Part shown: positions 21,040 to 34,200 of the stretch, piece after piece
Position numbering within the stretch: position 1 is the first letter of the stretch
Layout of the letters: each line of letters opens with the position of its first letter
Source: Pyrrhosoma nymphula
Lineage: Eukaryota; Arthropoda; Insecta; Odonata; Coenagrionidae
NCBI GenBank assembly: GCA_963573305.1
Contig: OY754329.1
Location: forward strand, 45,218,417-45,282,416
Direction of reading: 5' to 3'
Length of the DNA stretch: 64,000 nucleotides
Program-made: the position numbers and the translations under genes
Notes under the pieces: model-generated
The model's database searches: none
What the model saw: the letters and a program-made list of their open reading frames with translations, nothing else
What the model was told of the DNA's origin: nothing

Positions 21040-23169
21040 TGTATTTTAGCTTGGTGGTGGAAGTTGTCTCATTATCATCAAAAGACTTGCTGTTCTTGCT
21101 GTTTGTTCCTTTTATTTACTCAAGCTTTTGCATTCATTTGTTGGCAGCATCATCAGTAACAGTGATGTATAACATAAAATTCCAAAAAAATCCTTGTACT
21201 CATTACTATAATGTCACGGTGGGTTATTCCCCTACCCACTGTCCTTGAATTGGGTTAGTGGTTTGATGTACCCATTCTAATATCATTGGCATTGTGACTG
21301 TCATGCTACTACCTATCCAATTCTAAGAGAGAGAGAATGAGGAACCTGGCATGACAGTGGTGACAAGGTCTATGAATTCTTCCAGAATTTTATCTGATAC
21401 AGCAAGTATTTTTCTTGATGCAGCCTGTAATGTCTGCTAAAGCTTGACTGAATAAAATGGATAGGCCACAGGAACTAGAATCCCTTAGACAAGGGAACAA
21501 CATATATTTGGTGATTGTAAATCCAATTTCTTGGAGTAGCTTTTTCATGTACTAGAAATGCCTAACTAAGGTATGTAATATTTATGGTTAGATTCACATA
21601 AATTCCTTAAGAGTAAACTAAAACCCAAACTTATCTTTTTTATAGGTGGGAGACCTATTGGCCCTGCAAATATGGTTGTGAACCATCAAAAAAGACAACT
21701 GGCACATGCTTCCACTTCTTGAGGATGTCACTAGAGAGAGATTTTGTGATAATCTGATCCTTCTGTGGCTTACCTACCTATTTGTTAATGTGAAGATATA
21801 TGAAAAATGGAATAAGATTCAAAAGTGCAATTGAATGTGCAAAATAAAGGTACTTTATTCAAATATTTTTCCTCCTGACAAATGCAGAACCTTCTCATAC
21901 TTGTATTCATCATTAAGGTCAGGGGTTGGTAACCTGTCATTCTACTCACAATGTATTTGTATTTTTAGGCAAATATCTTGAAAAGTATTATGTTAAGTGG
22001 CTGATAGTTTGTTAACATTGGAAATATTAACAATTGACATTGGAATTTTATGAGAAGTGATATCTCGCTCAAACTACCTTTCCATTAAGTTCCCGTTAAC
22101 TTCAATTAAACAATAAAGGAGCTCCGACCCTACCATCTCAACTTTCAACTCCCACTGAGGGCAGAAAAAACGGAACATCTGTCCATTAAAATTGTCCAGC
22201 ACCTCTTGTTTAACAGGCTGTATCTTCAAGTGAGGCGAAGCGATTTAAACAAACTAAATTATCTGACAGAAAGCTCATTCACACTTGCACTGATGTGGGT
22301 TGAAAATTTTTTATCTCCTTTTGTGTAGTTCTCTTCTGTTTAATTTGGAAAAAAGATGATTTTCAGCAATTAAAATCCAATAGATAGATATAATTTGTTA
22401 ATATGTACAACACCTGATTGTAATTGTTTAATATTGGACAAATCGGTAGTTAATTTGAAGTGAGAATCAGGGAATATATGAAATCACTGCTTCATGTTGA
22501 CAACAAATCAATGTTTGCCAAATGAAAATGATGTGTAAATGTTGAATCCGGTAAAGGGAAAAAAATGGTTTGGAAAATTACGAAGTCGATATTTCTAATT
22601 AATATGTGTAAGGATTTGAGACAGGGACATATTTATGACCTCTGAGGCCCCCGGCGGAATCTAGAATGAGGCCCCCAATGTTATGGTCTTGCAACCTGGC
22701 AGCTTGACATAGACTTTTCCTTGCTTATAAAGGAAATACGTAATGAGTACATGCACAAGTATCTATCACTATTAATACTCTGCTAGTAGGTGCCAGGGGA
22801 CTTAAAACTTTATTTACATTTTTAAAATTTTGAACAGTAAAAAAATGCCTCCTCGTGATTCTCGCAAGGTCCCCAGCGCTCGCGAGGCCACCGGGTAAGC
22901 CATATGGTAAATACGGCTGTGGTTTCTGAGCATTTCATATACTTCTGGTGGTTATTTATGATGGAAAATTCCATTCCACTGGAAATGAGGAAAGACCAGC
23001 GGTAACCTAACTTAACAGTAGCTTGTCATTTTCTTTTAAACTAACCCACTTTTCATGATCATAGAGCTGAATCAACGTTTTAATGGTGCCGGTGCAGTTT
23101 CTTTAAACAATATATCCAAAATAAGCAGCACAAGTATGGCTTCAAATATCAGCATATAGGTATGTTGAC
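21040..23169. other. No recognisable gene
   Basis: AT-rich. A patch with higher GC at 22640-22680 and 22850-22900 (GAGGCCCCCGG..., CACCGGGTAAG) may be a decayed repeat. No TIR or coding pattern was established. Confidence 0.4.
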
Positions 23170-23960
23170 ACAGTCGAATGGACTCGTAATGAAATTTAGG
23201 ATAAATTGTGGTTAGGCTGGCAAGGTAGTAGGTGGTCCAGGTCATTTTGAAAATGTCATGAAATACCTTATAAAATATAACTTAGATATAGGTCATGCAA
23301 TGTATATGGATAACTTTAATTCAAGGGTCGGACTAGTTAGACCAAAAAACACTGGAACATTGAAGGCGAACCAGAAAGGTAACCCATTAGAAATCATTGG
23401 GAAAAAGTGAAAACCTAGTCAAAATGTTTATTGGTTCATCAGATTTTGGTGCCAGTATGGCTGAGCATCAATCACACTGTGGTACGGTTACTCAAATACC
23501 TGAGGCTGTTGTAAAGTGTAGTGAGTTCATGGGAGGTGTATACAAATGTGATCAGTTATTAGTGTACTACCCATGTGAAAAGAAAACTCTGATGGCATGC
23601 TAATGTAGGCATTCATATATTCCATGCTAAGCTAAACAATCCATTTTTATTGCATACAGAATCCAGTAGTAACAAAAAGCTGACACTTATGGAATTTTGG
23701 CAGTGTCATAACATTACTAATGTATCAACATTGTGAATGGAAACTCCTAAGCCAAAAAAGACCCACATACCATGAGAAGTTACCAGAAATAGAAAAATGA
23801 GATAGAGATACATTATTTGCAGAAATGCCAATAAGTATGTAGAAAGGTTTTATTATTTTCTATGTCCAGATAAACCAGGAATATAGTTGGAACATAGTTT
23901 TACTCGATTCCATGGTTATACATATCTAAATCTGCACTCCATATTTTTAGGTGCTGTTCT
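23170..23960 (+). pseudogene. Second piggyBac-type transposase relic
   Basis: Plus-strand blocks: MKYLIKYNLDIGHAMYMDNF (about 23258), RPKNTGTLKANQKGNPLEII (about 23340), EFMGGVYKCDQLLVYYPCEK (about 23525, the family pattern being N-GVD-CDQ---YY), ending in a CPDKPG-like block (about 23868). These are the RNase H-like core and the D-x-SDQ region of piggyBac transposases. Frameshifts and stops are present. It lies on the opposite strand from the 17516 element and belongs to a different copy. No TTAA ends were located. Confidence 0.75.
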
Positions 23961-24065
23961 TTACAAAGAAAAGAATATGCTTTTCGTATTAGATAACTAA
24001 GTGAATGTTTACATGCTCATTTCTTATGACAATACATATGTACCTAATTATGTGAAAGTAGACAT

Positions 24066-24647
24066 TACTGTGTTACGCCCGGCTTCGCCCAGCGTAAATA
24101 TTTTCAAAATGCTCGAAGCCAACGCCAACTGCCACTTCTCCTCCTCCCCTGCCGGAGCTAATGGGATCTGACTTCCCCTCCTGCCGCAGTGACGTGGAAC
24201 CTGATTGGCTGCTGCGGTCACGTGGGCGGCCTCAGGTTTCCATATGTAAGGAGGATGCTAGCCAGGGGAAGGGAGTTCGGCGGGCGGTGGTGCGCGATCA
24301 GATCGAGTGAGCAACTCCATGGCCAGCACCACTCCATTTCAGTGGTGAGATCAAGTGAGCAACTTCCATACCCTGGGACCGCCATCGCCGGGAGAATAGG
24401 ATTGATCGAGCAAGAAGCTCCGCCGCTGCTCCCATCTTCGGCTCTCGCACCCATCCGGGGGAGAGTCTTTCCCATTAACCCCTTTCCCTACCTCTTCCTT
24501 TATTGAATAATAAAACCTCACTTCACGAACCAAGTCCTTTTATTCCTGACCAAAGCAAGGTGAATGTGGACATGGAGATCCGCGGTCAACTCCCATCTTA
24601 CCAGGGAGAAGCGAAGGTCTTCGAGGAGACAACTGTAGCACATACTG
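24066..24647. mobile_element. Solo LTR of an LTR retrotransposon
   Basis: A 572-bp block (24071-24642) starts TGTTACGCCCGGC and ends TGTAGCACA, giving canonical TG...CA ends, and is flanked by the 5-bp duplication TACTG (24066-24070 and 24643-24647). It is clearly GC-richer than its surroundings and has AATAAA-type polyadenylation signals near 24505. No internal gag-pol adjoins, so it is a solo LTR left by recombination. The Gypsy type is suggested by the TGTTACG start and 5-bp duplication but not proven. Confidence 0.85.
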
Positions 24648-25850
24648 TAAAATATTCCTAAGAAAATATCTCATGAAAAAACTTTAATTTTATTACTGAA
24701 GCAACGATTCTGTAATCAGTGAAAATGAATTGTACAATGTGTAAGGGCTTCCCCTTAGGGTCCGTCGAGGGTCAATTAAGGGAACGACACTTCATAAAAA
24801 GACCTTAAATATGGAGTCCAAATACATCCACTCAATAGTTGCACTTGCCACTCTCGGCATCTCACCCGTGCACTCTCTTACCACCGACTCCCCGAGTCCT
24901 ACCTCTTCTGTGGAATCCTCTCTCTCCCCGCCATCCAACGACCGCCTCACCCTACATCTGCAGTTCCTTAGAGGCAATGTCAGTCTAATCTTTAATTAAA
25001 CCCATCAGGGTTATCTCAATGGTTCAGATGAGCTAGAACAGCTCTGCTCCGCAACTTCCCAAAGTCGGCTGCCCACTCATCTTAATGACACCTTATCTGA
25101 ATGATTACCAACCACTGTGGGCCACCCATGAGAAGGGAACCAGCTATTCACTATATACCTGGATATTCTCTTACAAAAGCATTGCAAAATTGTGGTGTGT
25201 TAATTAAATGTCCCTAATAAAATGTACTGCGATTTCAGCCAAACAAACCATAAGGATATTGAATAAATTCATATTTTGAGAAATTGTTCAGGATCTAAAA
25301 TATACATAACAATAATCCAGAATGTTAACAATAGCCTTGTTTTATTGGCCTAGCATGAATTAAAAAGAGAATCGAAAATAGTATGATTCTTCAATAAATC
25401 CAACAGATTACAAGTCAATTTTCATAACTTTTTGCTGCAATATAAACTTTTAAGTGAATAAACTAGGTAATAAATATGTAAAGCAGTGGATATTGTGTCA
25501 CGCCAACTAATGCCTTGTTCTAATTACTAGCTTGTACTGCGTGTAACTTGTTATGCTCGTAGTGTGAATGCGAGTAGCTATTAACCTCTGTAATTGTTTA
25601 TCGCTGGCTAAATTATGCTCTTTAACTTTTTCACAGCTTACGTATGTAAAAATTGTAGGAATTTGAGCAGTGCATTGCCAAGAATACACCTGTAACTACT
25701 TCTGTTTTTGTGGTTTTAATGGCATGTATTCCACGTGTCTGGCCAGGTTCTGACACACACCGGTGAAAAATGCACACGCACTCATGAACGCACACATAAA
25801 TATCCACTAAAAATTACCTAAAAAAGTGAATGTTTATATGCACCTTCCAG
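24648..25850. other. No recognisable gene
   Basis: An open frame at 24811-24999 (+) is C/T-rich and shows no family pattern. The rest is AT-rich. Confidence 0.4.
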
Positions 25851-26057
25851 GAAATTAACAAACAGTACCACAAGCACTACATGCCTCAGAGGAATGAGTC
25901 ATGTGAGGAATTACTGTGCATTGCAGGACTGCATAAGCTGTCTCATTCATGGAGCAGCACCAATAAATTAAAAAAATATTTTCAGCCAATTTGCAAGTTA
26001 AATAATTGTAGCCCAGCAGTGAATTTGTTAAGGAGGAGATATCGTAGAAGAGGTTGA
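25851..26057 (+). CDS. Candidate last exon of an unrecognised gene
   Basis: A pyrimidine-rich acceptor (CACCTTCCAG/G) at 25849-25850 leads into 68 open codons ending at TGA 26055-26057. It reads EINKQYHKHYMPQRNESCEE, then LLCIAGLHKLSHSWSS and a basic tail NLLRRRYRRRG. The content is balanced and not repeat-like. I do not recognise the family and found no matching upstream exon. The exon could belong to a gene between the piggyBac relic and here, or be chance. Confidence 0.35.
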   Translation, partial: EINKQYHKHYMPQRNESCEELLCIAGLHKLSHSWSSTNKLKKYFQPICKLNNCSPAVNLLRRRYRRRG

Positions 26058-26256
26058 TAATTATTTTCCATGAGTAATGATTACAGTGCCATTGAAATCA
26101 ACTCCGGCGCTCTTTTTAAAATTAGCAAAAAAAAACTTATGGACACAAGATACATACAATACATATTTGCAATGAGAGTAATTAACTAATTTTCTGTCTT
26201 ATTGTGAGAGTTGAAGTATTTTGAGTTATAATCATGTGATCCATAAAACGTATGTA

Positions 26257-27456
26257 TTAACCCTTTCCTGCCGGCGACTGCGAAAGGAAAATGTTTTTCG
26301 TGCTACGGTAGCTTGAAAAACATTTTGAAAAAATTTTAAACCTCTCTCTGCGAAGCACTTTTTTGGGGTGGAGTGGCCCAGGTATTCTCGTCCCTCCGAT
26401 TTGGGACCCTGCTCAACGGGGCACCCAGCTATTACCCCGGCCACTGGACTCGAACCTCCAACCCTTTCTTAGTGGGAGTCCACGGTTAAATCATTGCATA
26501 AGCAGTGTTTTTTAAAATTAAAAATTGTCTATGATTTTCAACAATTTACACTTATATAAGAATAACTTACATTTTTTAAGCATTTTAGAATTTTAGACGG
26601 ATTTCTAGCGTTGATAATAACAAAGTTAGGACTTAGGACTTTTCCATTTTTACAGCAAGTTAGGTCGTCTCGAAATTTCCTTTTCTTTCACGTGAGACAT
26701 CACTGTGGGAGTGGAAGGGATGGTTTTTCCAAGTAGGTTATAAGAGACATCGCCAGGCAGCCAAGCAAATGTTCAACCAAGAATGAGTAGCTAACATTAG
26801 CGCACCAGCGTAAGAATGATATTGGCTATTCAATATACAAAACCTAAAAATACCGGCATATGAGTAATTACTAAAAGGATCAATGAAGAAATCGGAAAAT
26901 AGAGGACATATAGTAAAAATAGGCATTCAGATTCTAACAAACACGTACGATATAGGCAATGAAACTACAACATTTCTCTTTTTGCGTATTTTTCATCGCA
27001 TATGAACACACAAGGTACTAAGGCTTTCACACAAGAAGTCCGTTAATAATAACACTAAAACTTCGTTTAAAAACTGCTTATGCACAGAAAAAATTGAAGA
27101 ATTCGCTTCAAAGTATAAAAAATTGGAGTATGCAATAAATTTTTCTTTGCAAAAATCATTGACAATTCAACCACTTCACCACGGATTCCTGCTATGATGA
27201 GGATCGTAAATGAGTAGGAGGGTCGGGCCTAATGGCCGAGGATTAGCTCTATGGTCTCGCTAAGCTGGGTCTCAGGCAGGGCCTGAATACCTTCGACCAT
27301 TGCTACCTCAGCGGTCACTTCCCTTCCCCCGCGACAGCTATAGCCGACGTCAGTTCGTTTGCGTTGAAAAATCCACACCAGCTATAGCCGACGTTCGGTC
27401 GTTTACATATGAAAATGCTCGTCGGCTATGGTCGACGTCCGGCGCGAAAGGGTTAA
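26257..27456. mobile_element. TTAA-flanked non-autonomous piggyBac-like element
   Basis: TTAA at 26257-26260 and 27453-27456 flanks 1192 bp with inverted ends: left CCCTTTCCTGCCGGCG, right (reverse complement) CCCTTTCGCGCCGGACG. Near the right end AGCTATAGCCGACGT occurs twice (27337, 27379) and an inverted GTCGGCTATGGTCGACG once (27421), a subterminal repeat set. There is no transposase coding. It carries SINE-derived sequence inside. Confidence 0.82.
26350..26505 (-). mobile_element. tRNA-derived SINE fragment
   Basis: On the minus strand GGTTCGAGTCC (26446-26456) is a perfect Pol III B box. About 35 bp upstream AACCGTGGACTCCCA resembles an A-box region, and the two sides GGTAATAGCTGGG... 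form the SINE body. It lies nested in the TTAA element at 26257-27456. Confidence 0.6.
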
Positions 27457-27943
27457 GGAGAAGTAGCCAGAAAAATTTCAATTGATTAATTAAGACATTT
27501 GATTTAATTGCAAAAAATGCTATTTACAATGGAACTGTCATTACTATTAAATTACTGGAAAAATTGATGATATAATATCTTTAATGAATGTATGGACTGA
27601 TCCATTTGTTAATTATTTGTGAGAAGAGCAAGGGGCCATGAATCATTAATTTACATAAATTTTGTAGCAAATCATGTTTGTACATACTTGTTTTCAAGGA
27701 AGAAGGAAAATTTATCTCTAAATGCCCTAAAAACAGACATAAATTTTGCTCCATATATGTATAAGGATAACAAACACTGTACCCTTCCATCTTTATTTAT
27801 TGTCCAAGTAACAAAAACACCTTGAATATTTCCACTGACTTTCACCTTCCAGCATTCGTTCATTATTCTTGATAAACCAAGACAGTTTTAATAACCACTG
27901 AATGGCCAATAATAACACCTCAAGATAGTTCCCCTCAATACAA

Positions 27944-28221
27944 TCAAGTCCCTTCAACACTTCCTAACTCAGCAGGTTTTGCAAGATTTGCCGGGCTATT
28001 TACTTCTGGAACACTGGTTTTAATCTCTTCTTCACTTGCTGTGACCAAGCCACCTTGATTTTCCTCAGAATTTATTTCAACAGAAATTTTCCCTTCATCT
28101 TCTTTATCCTCTGAACTGCCTTTTCTTTCTTTAGCTTGAGCCCCTTTCCTTGGAGGAATAACTTGCAGGAGAGCCTCCTCCCATGTTTTCCCATGGCACA
28201 CACCATGCATTATCTCAAACA
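27944..28221 (-). CDS. TRMT10A: TRMT10A exon 6 (last)
   Basis: Acceptor TCATTTCAG/TG at 28222-28223. The Val codon is split with exon 5, giving the family motif HVFEI. It reads through WEEALLQVIPPRKGAQAK into an acidic tail and stops at 27944-27946. Confidence 0.93.
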
Positions 28222-31200
28222 CTGAAATGACAAATAATTATTGTTTTATTTACCCAGCGACCATGGTACATTATAATATGGGACTACATTCATGTGATAT
28301 TTGGCACTTTGAATGAAGCAATACAATAATAAAAATTATAAAATACCAAACAGATTATTCAAATATCAGGTAGAGTTTACTCATGAAAAATTCAAACCCT
28401 GACTAAACCATGAGGCTATCGAGATAAGGAAAAATAAACAATTTCAAAAGAGACGGGGGTCTCGAAATCAGCCACACGTGGAATCAAGTCATCCATAACA
28501 ATCCTGTAATTTCCCCTTCTTTTCCTACCTCCTCCCCCGTTCCACCTGCCCACTTTAATATCTTAAGCATAATACCTCGGCCCTGGTCCCCAGGAAAAAA
28601 TGGAATTCGTTTTTACGAACCATGGCGAAAAACTGCATCAGCAAAACTCTTTTTGCAGACGCAGACACCTAGAAAATCAGCGTTGACGAATGTGATGCAT
28701 CAAACGTGAAATGCGTGAATGATAGTGCATTCTTCTCTCTGGCACTCTCCTAACTGTTGGCAGCATTTCCATAATGTAAACAATTTCCTTGGGTTAAAAC
28801 CCCTGAGAGGCGCCACATGTCAAACTCGCTCAAGGTGAAAGAATACTAAGGTGGTCTCATTTCAATGTTTACGTTTCGGTGATGACGTCACGGCAGACTC
28901 CTCGCGTAGCTGTCAGCCAGAGATGATATGGTTCGCCGGAATATTAACCATTTTATCCAGTACCAATGGAGCTGAATATGCGAAAAAGATGACAGTGGCA
29001 ATTGCCAAAGGTCGAAGGAATTAGTTGTCACTCAATAAAAAGGTTTCATAATAACTATTTGCTAGCAATAACGGTGATTACAAGGAACGCTTTTAAAAGC
29101 TGCGCGTAAAACATTCTTAACCTCTATCTATGCAGAAAGGAGCATATTATGAAAGATTTGGGCCAATTAAGAACATATTTTAATGTACTAATATTATGCA
29201 GTGATTTTTATATCTAATAATACCATGAATTTTCCGAATATTCACTCATTTGTTGACTATTGATTCACCGAGCCAGCTGTGTATTTTTTGACTCGTATTT
29301 AAGAACTGATGTGTGTCACTTCGTTCTCAGAAAATATGATAATAATAATATATTTATTTAAATGGATTGTTTTACAAGTAGAGTAGTATTGTATGACTTT
29401 TAGTCATTAACTATCGCAAATGGTTCGCATCAGCACACATCACCACAGCATTTATGCGAATATAAAATTCCTTCGGTCTCGTGTCTCCAACCAAAGGATA
29501 AATAAAAAATATTCTGTCTACAATGAAATGTACATTCACTTCGATGACCTAAGTTATGATTACCTGTCTGACATTATATTCCGAGTTTTACATCTGACAA
29601 TTAATAATGCACTGGCAGCCTATGCTTTTGAACAGAGTAATGATATTTCAGGAATTAAATCTTCCATTAACAATATTCTGGCTAAATTAATGTCTAGGTA
29701 CAACAAAATATGTTGTTCCTGACATTTCACCAAGAACATCTAACAGAAAAAAGATCTCTATTATTTAAAAAAGTTATTACATACCTAATGCTATTTTCCA
29801 TGAGTCTTCTAAAATTTCCTATGCTACACCAGTCTCGTACCCTACTGAATTACTGTCAATAAGACTTACACATGGGCGTTTAAAGGAATATAATTTCCAC
29901 AGTTGGAAAGAAAATAACCAATTTGGATACAACTTACTAGGTACATTTTATTGACCTTCAAAATGTCTAAAATGGGTAAACAAATTGTGCATTCAATTAT
30001 AAAAAGACCAGGTGAAGAAAATCAACCAATTGGTATTTTGAGGCAATTTACATAAATTTCATTGAGTACAAAATTTGAGCATGGCATATATATAACACGT
30101 TCCAGTCAGAAACATCACCTGATGAGAGGATTTTCCGTGGGGATAAAAGTCATGACTTTAAGACAAGAATGTTTACTTCTTTTCACAGTCAGCAGATGAA
30201 ATCACTCGTGAGCTCATACATTTATAGTTAATCTTTTGAGAACATGATTGCTGTATGCACGAAACAGGAAAACTAATAATGGTATCAGATGGAGAACGTT
30301 GTAAATGAAACCCCAATATTAATTGAAACAAAATAACATATTGTCCTGCTCATTAACATACAAGGTAAGAATTAAAAAGCAATATCATCAAATTGTTCAA
30401 CATATTTTTTAGCTCTATTTGCGCAAGTAGCCACCGTGCAACACATTTCATGCAGTGTTGCACTCAGTCGAGAGCAATAACCAAACATAAGGAAATAAAT
30501 TTCAAACACAACACGCATTGAAAAACACTACAATGTCAATGCTGTATTCGTAGCGAGCGAGGTAGCAAGTATGGCTGATGTCTGCCGTGACGTCACGGGG
30601 TTTCATCGCGAGAGCCTGAGACCACTTTTCCTTTTAACACCTTGAAACTCGAGTATTTCCGAATGGAGAGAGGGGTAGCCTCAAAAGCAACCTGTCATGG
30701 CGGACCGCGCAAAAAAAAGAATGGCCCAGAATAAAAGAATATATCATGGCGGAATGCGCACGCCACCTAAAAGGACACCTTGGTTTTCATTGATTTAATC
30801 ATTCGTTATCCAAAAATAAGTATGTATAAGAAAGGGTATACATTGATCTTAAATTTTTATTCAATATTTGCATGGAGAAACGAAAAGGTGGAAGTTATTT
30901 TATGATCCTATATGAATTAAAGTTTATGATATAAAGGCATTATTTTAAGAATGCTTTGACTAATAAGGACCAAATATGGTTTTCAAACATTGTCAAGGAC
31001 CACAAAAGTTAGGGGGGGAATAACTATTTTTTCGCAATTTCTTCAAAAGGTTCGATGTTACGAAACTCAATGATATGAAGTGCCGATTTTTCGGTCCCGC
31101 TGACTTCGTATTATCGAGTTTCTACTGCAATTACATATATTGGAAATAAAAGGGGTCAAAGGAAAAAAATGGGGGAACCTGGGAAAAATTAGCACTTTTC

Positions 31201-34200
31201 TGACTCACATGTACAAGTGTCATTTTCTGCTAAACCCATTATAAAAACCAAATTTTTCCCGGAACATATGAGGTTGTAATATGAAATCAGCAACTCATCT
31301 TAGTTTTTGAGTTATGCATTAGATTATTAGGGTTTGAGGGAAGGAGGGTAGATGGAGGCAGAGATTGGCATTGGGTCAGGGAGGCATCACGTGCTGGAGG
31401 GAAAAGGGGGAAGAGGATCCCAATAGGGAGCACTCTTCTTGAGGTGAAGGAATGTGGAGGGTGGGGAAGGGGTACTTAGTCATATAAAACAAACCATAAT
31501 ACCGTTTTAAAATATAGGGACAAAGTTAACCTTGTTTGATTCAACAATTTTTATAAATACATATGTACAGTTTCAAATAAATGGGTTTCAATTAATAAAT
31601 TTAAAATTCTTTAGCTACACGAGGCTTAAGTACATGGATTGAAATGTTAAAAATTAAGAAATAGCCATTTGACTTACATCATAAATCACTCGTGAAATTT
31701 CATTCTAGTCATATCAATTTCTAACATAACAGAAACTTTTATCCTCAAGTAGCCACTTCTTACACCTAGTATAGAGGTCACTTACCATGATCAATTGTCA
31801 GTGTTTTCCTAGTGGACATTTTAAGGAACTCTCCAATAGGAAGTTGTCCATGGCTGATCCCTGCATCCTTGGCCACCTTTAGACAATGTCCCTAGATGAA
31901 ATAAATGTGAGAGAAATTAAAATTAAGTAATAAAAATTAAATAAAGAAATTTTCATAAGATTCCACAAGTCACTAAGAGAGTCGCTCCAAGCCAATCAAA
32001 GTGGACACCAACTGAAAATTGCAACCTTTAAACAATAGCTAATTGTCCATTGAAAGAGAATTTGAAAACATCATGTAGTTTCTTAAGTCTCTTGAAACAT
32101 ACAAGGACCAATTTCAACAGTGTAGCACATACATATTATTTCATTTATAGTGTTCCCACTAAAGTAATTTCCTATTTGTATACTCTTTTCAGTTTCCATA
32201 AAATGATTATGGGTTGTTGGGTTTCAGTTGGTGTCCACTGTGATGAACAGGCATTCACATCAGTATGATAATTTAAAAAAATTTCAATTTATTCATGTTT
32301 TGTGTAATTACACTTATTTTAGACTTAAATTTCCAGTAGAATAAAGATTGGATGTGTTACTCTCGGAATTGTCGTATTATGATAACTGAATGGCCTCTCG
32401 AAAGATGGCGTTTTCTGCAACCGTCGCCAATTGCCACCAATTGCAGTAAAAACAGCACTGCCAATGGTTTAAAAATGGATAGGGAAGTTGTTGTGTTTCG
32501 ACTTCCGCGGATTTCAACTTAAGCGGAAATTTTTGGGACGAATTAACCACATAAGTCGAGGACTTACTGTATATGACCTCAACAGTGATTTCCACCCATG
32601 TAATACATACTAGAAATAAGGATCCTTCCTGTTCTGTATGCATGTTATTTGTTAGAAAAAAGTTGCACACATGACCTCAACAGTGATTTCCATCCATATA
32701 ATACTAGAAATAAGGATCGGCGTAAGGACCTTTCTTGTGGATAGGGTTAACATGGACTAGTTTCAGATAGTTGGGGAAGTGTCCTTCATCAAAGGTGGCA
32801 TTAATTATGTCCGCTAGGGGGTCAAATAGAAAACCTTTGGCTGCCTTCAAGATGGGGATTTCATCAAATCCTGATGACCATTTGTTTGGGAGGGAATTCA
32901 AGACTTTCTTGACCTCATGTGGGTCAGTTAGAAAGAGGAAAAAGGTTTTAGATGGTGAGGAACTGTGTGCTAAGGTAGGATATGGAAGGTGGTCACGATT
33001 TGTATTGCAAAACATTAAGTTGAAGTTTTCAGCAATTTGTAAGGGATCTGTGACTGGAGTGCCATTGAAATTGAATTCTTTATGTGTATAATTTGTTTTA
33101 GTTGCTTTAGTATTGCACTTAATGACATCCCATGCTGATTTTATGGGATTGGCAGAGGAAGGTATATACCTCTCATTGATAGTTTTCCGATGGTCCCTAA
33201 CACATTGTTCGAAGGCCTTGAGGGATTTGTAATGAGTCATTAAATTGTTGTCTACATACTTAGCTTGCTGTCTACATATACAAGTTCTACCAAGAAGAGG
33301 TGAATAAAGCAACAAGGGGCCATATATCATTATGGTATTAGAATATATAATAGTCTACCGTATGGTGTAAAAAATACAACAGTATCATTGTTGTAAACTT
33401 AAAAAAAGTTCACAAAGGAAACGGTTGCAGGTTTGATTTTGTGGAAGTTTTGCAGAATTAAAATACTTTAGTTAACTCCACTTGTAATATTTATTACCAT
33501 GACCCTGGGTTTCGACACTTTGTGTCATCTTCAGGAGAAAATACATTTTAGGTTACGGTATATATACAAAATAATGGTAGGGGAGAAGAAAGGATCGAAC
33601 GAGGAAGGGTGGGGTGCGAGTTTGGCAAGGGTTGGGGGGAAAGGGGAGAGGGGGCTGTGGGGTGGTAAGGGTAGGGAGAGGGTGGTAGTCATAGTCCTTC
33701 CTGTTGCCTTCACTGCGGGAGGTTGGGCTTGGGTCAGGCTTAAAAAAATCCTGCTTCAATCTCCTTTGTACTCTGTTGAACAGTTCCTAAACCTTTGTAT
33801 CTCTAGCAGATAAAATCTACTTGATTTTTTAGATATTTTATATCTACATACATATATTGTCTGAAATTTGGTACTGTGTGCCTAACATATATTTAACATG
33901 TATTGACAATTTCTTAAGTTTATGAGGGCGTCATACTCTTTCAGGTAAAATTGTTAAATCATCACTTGGATCAATATTTAATCACTTTGCTTTGAACCTA
34001 TTTCTTTCTTATGTTTTATTTTTGCTTCTAATATCATAAAAGCAATATAGCTGCTTGTAGCATAACATTTCTCAACAGACCTTTCAATACAGAGGCAGCC
34101 AAGCTACACATTATGTGCAACACAAAATGTGTAGCTATCAAGGGTAGCATAAAATTGCTTCTAATTTCCTAAAGTAAAGCTTTACTCAGTTCTTCCATTC

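Noticed and set aside
27213..27300. Second possible tRNA-like SINE (GATTAGCTCTATGG)
   Set aside because: Only an A-box-like word is visible; there is no convincing B box.
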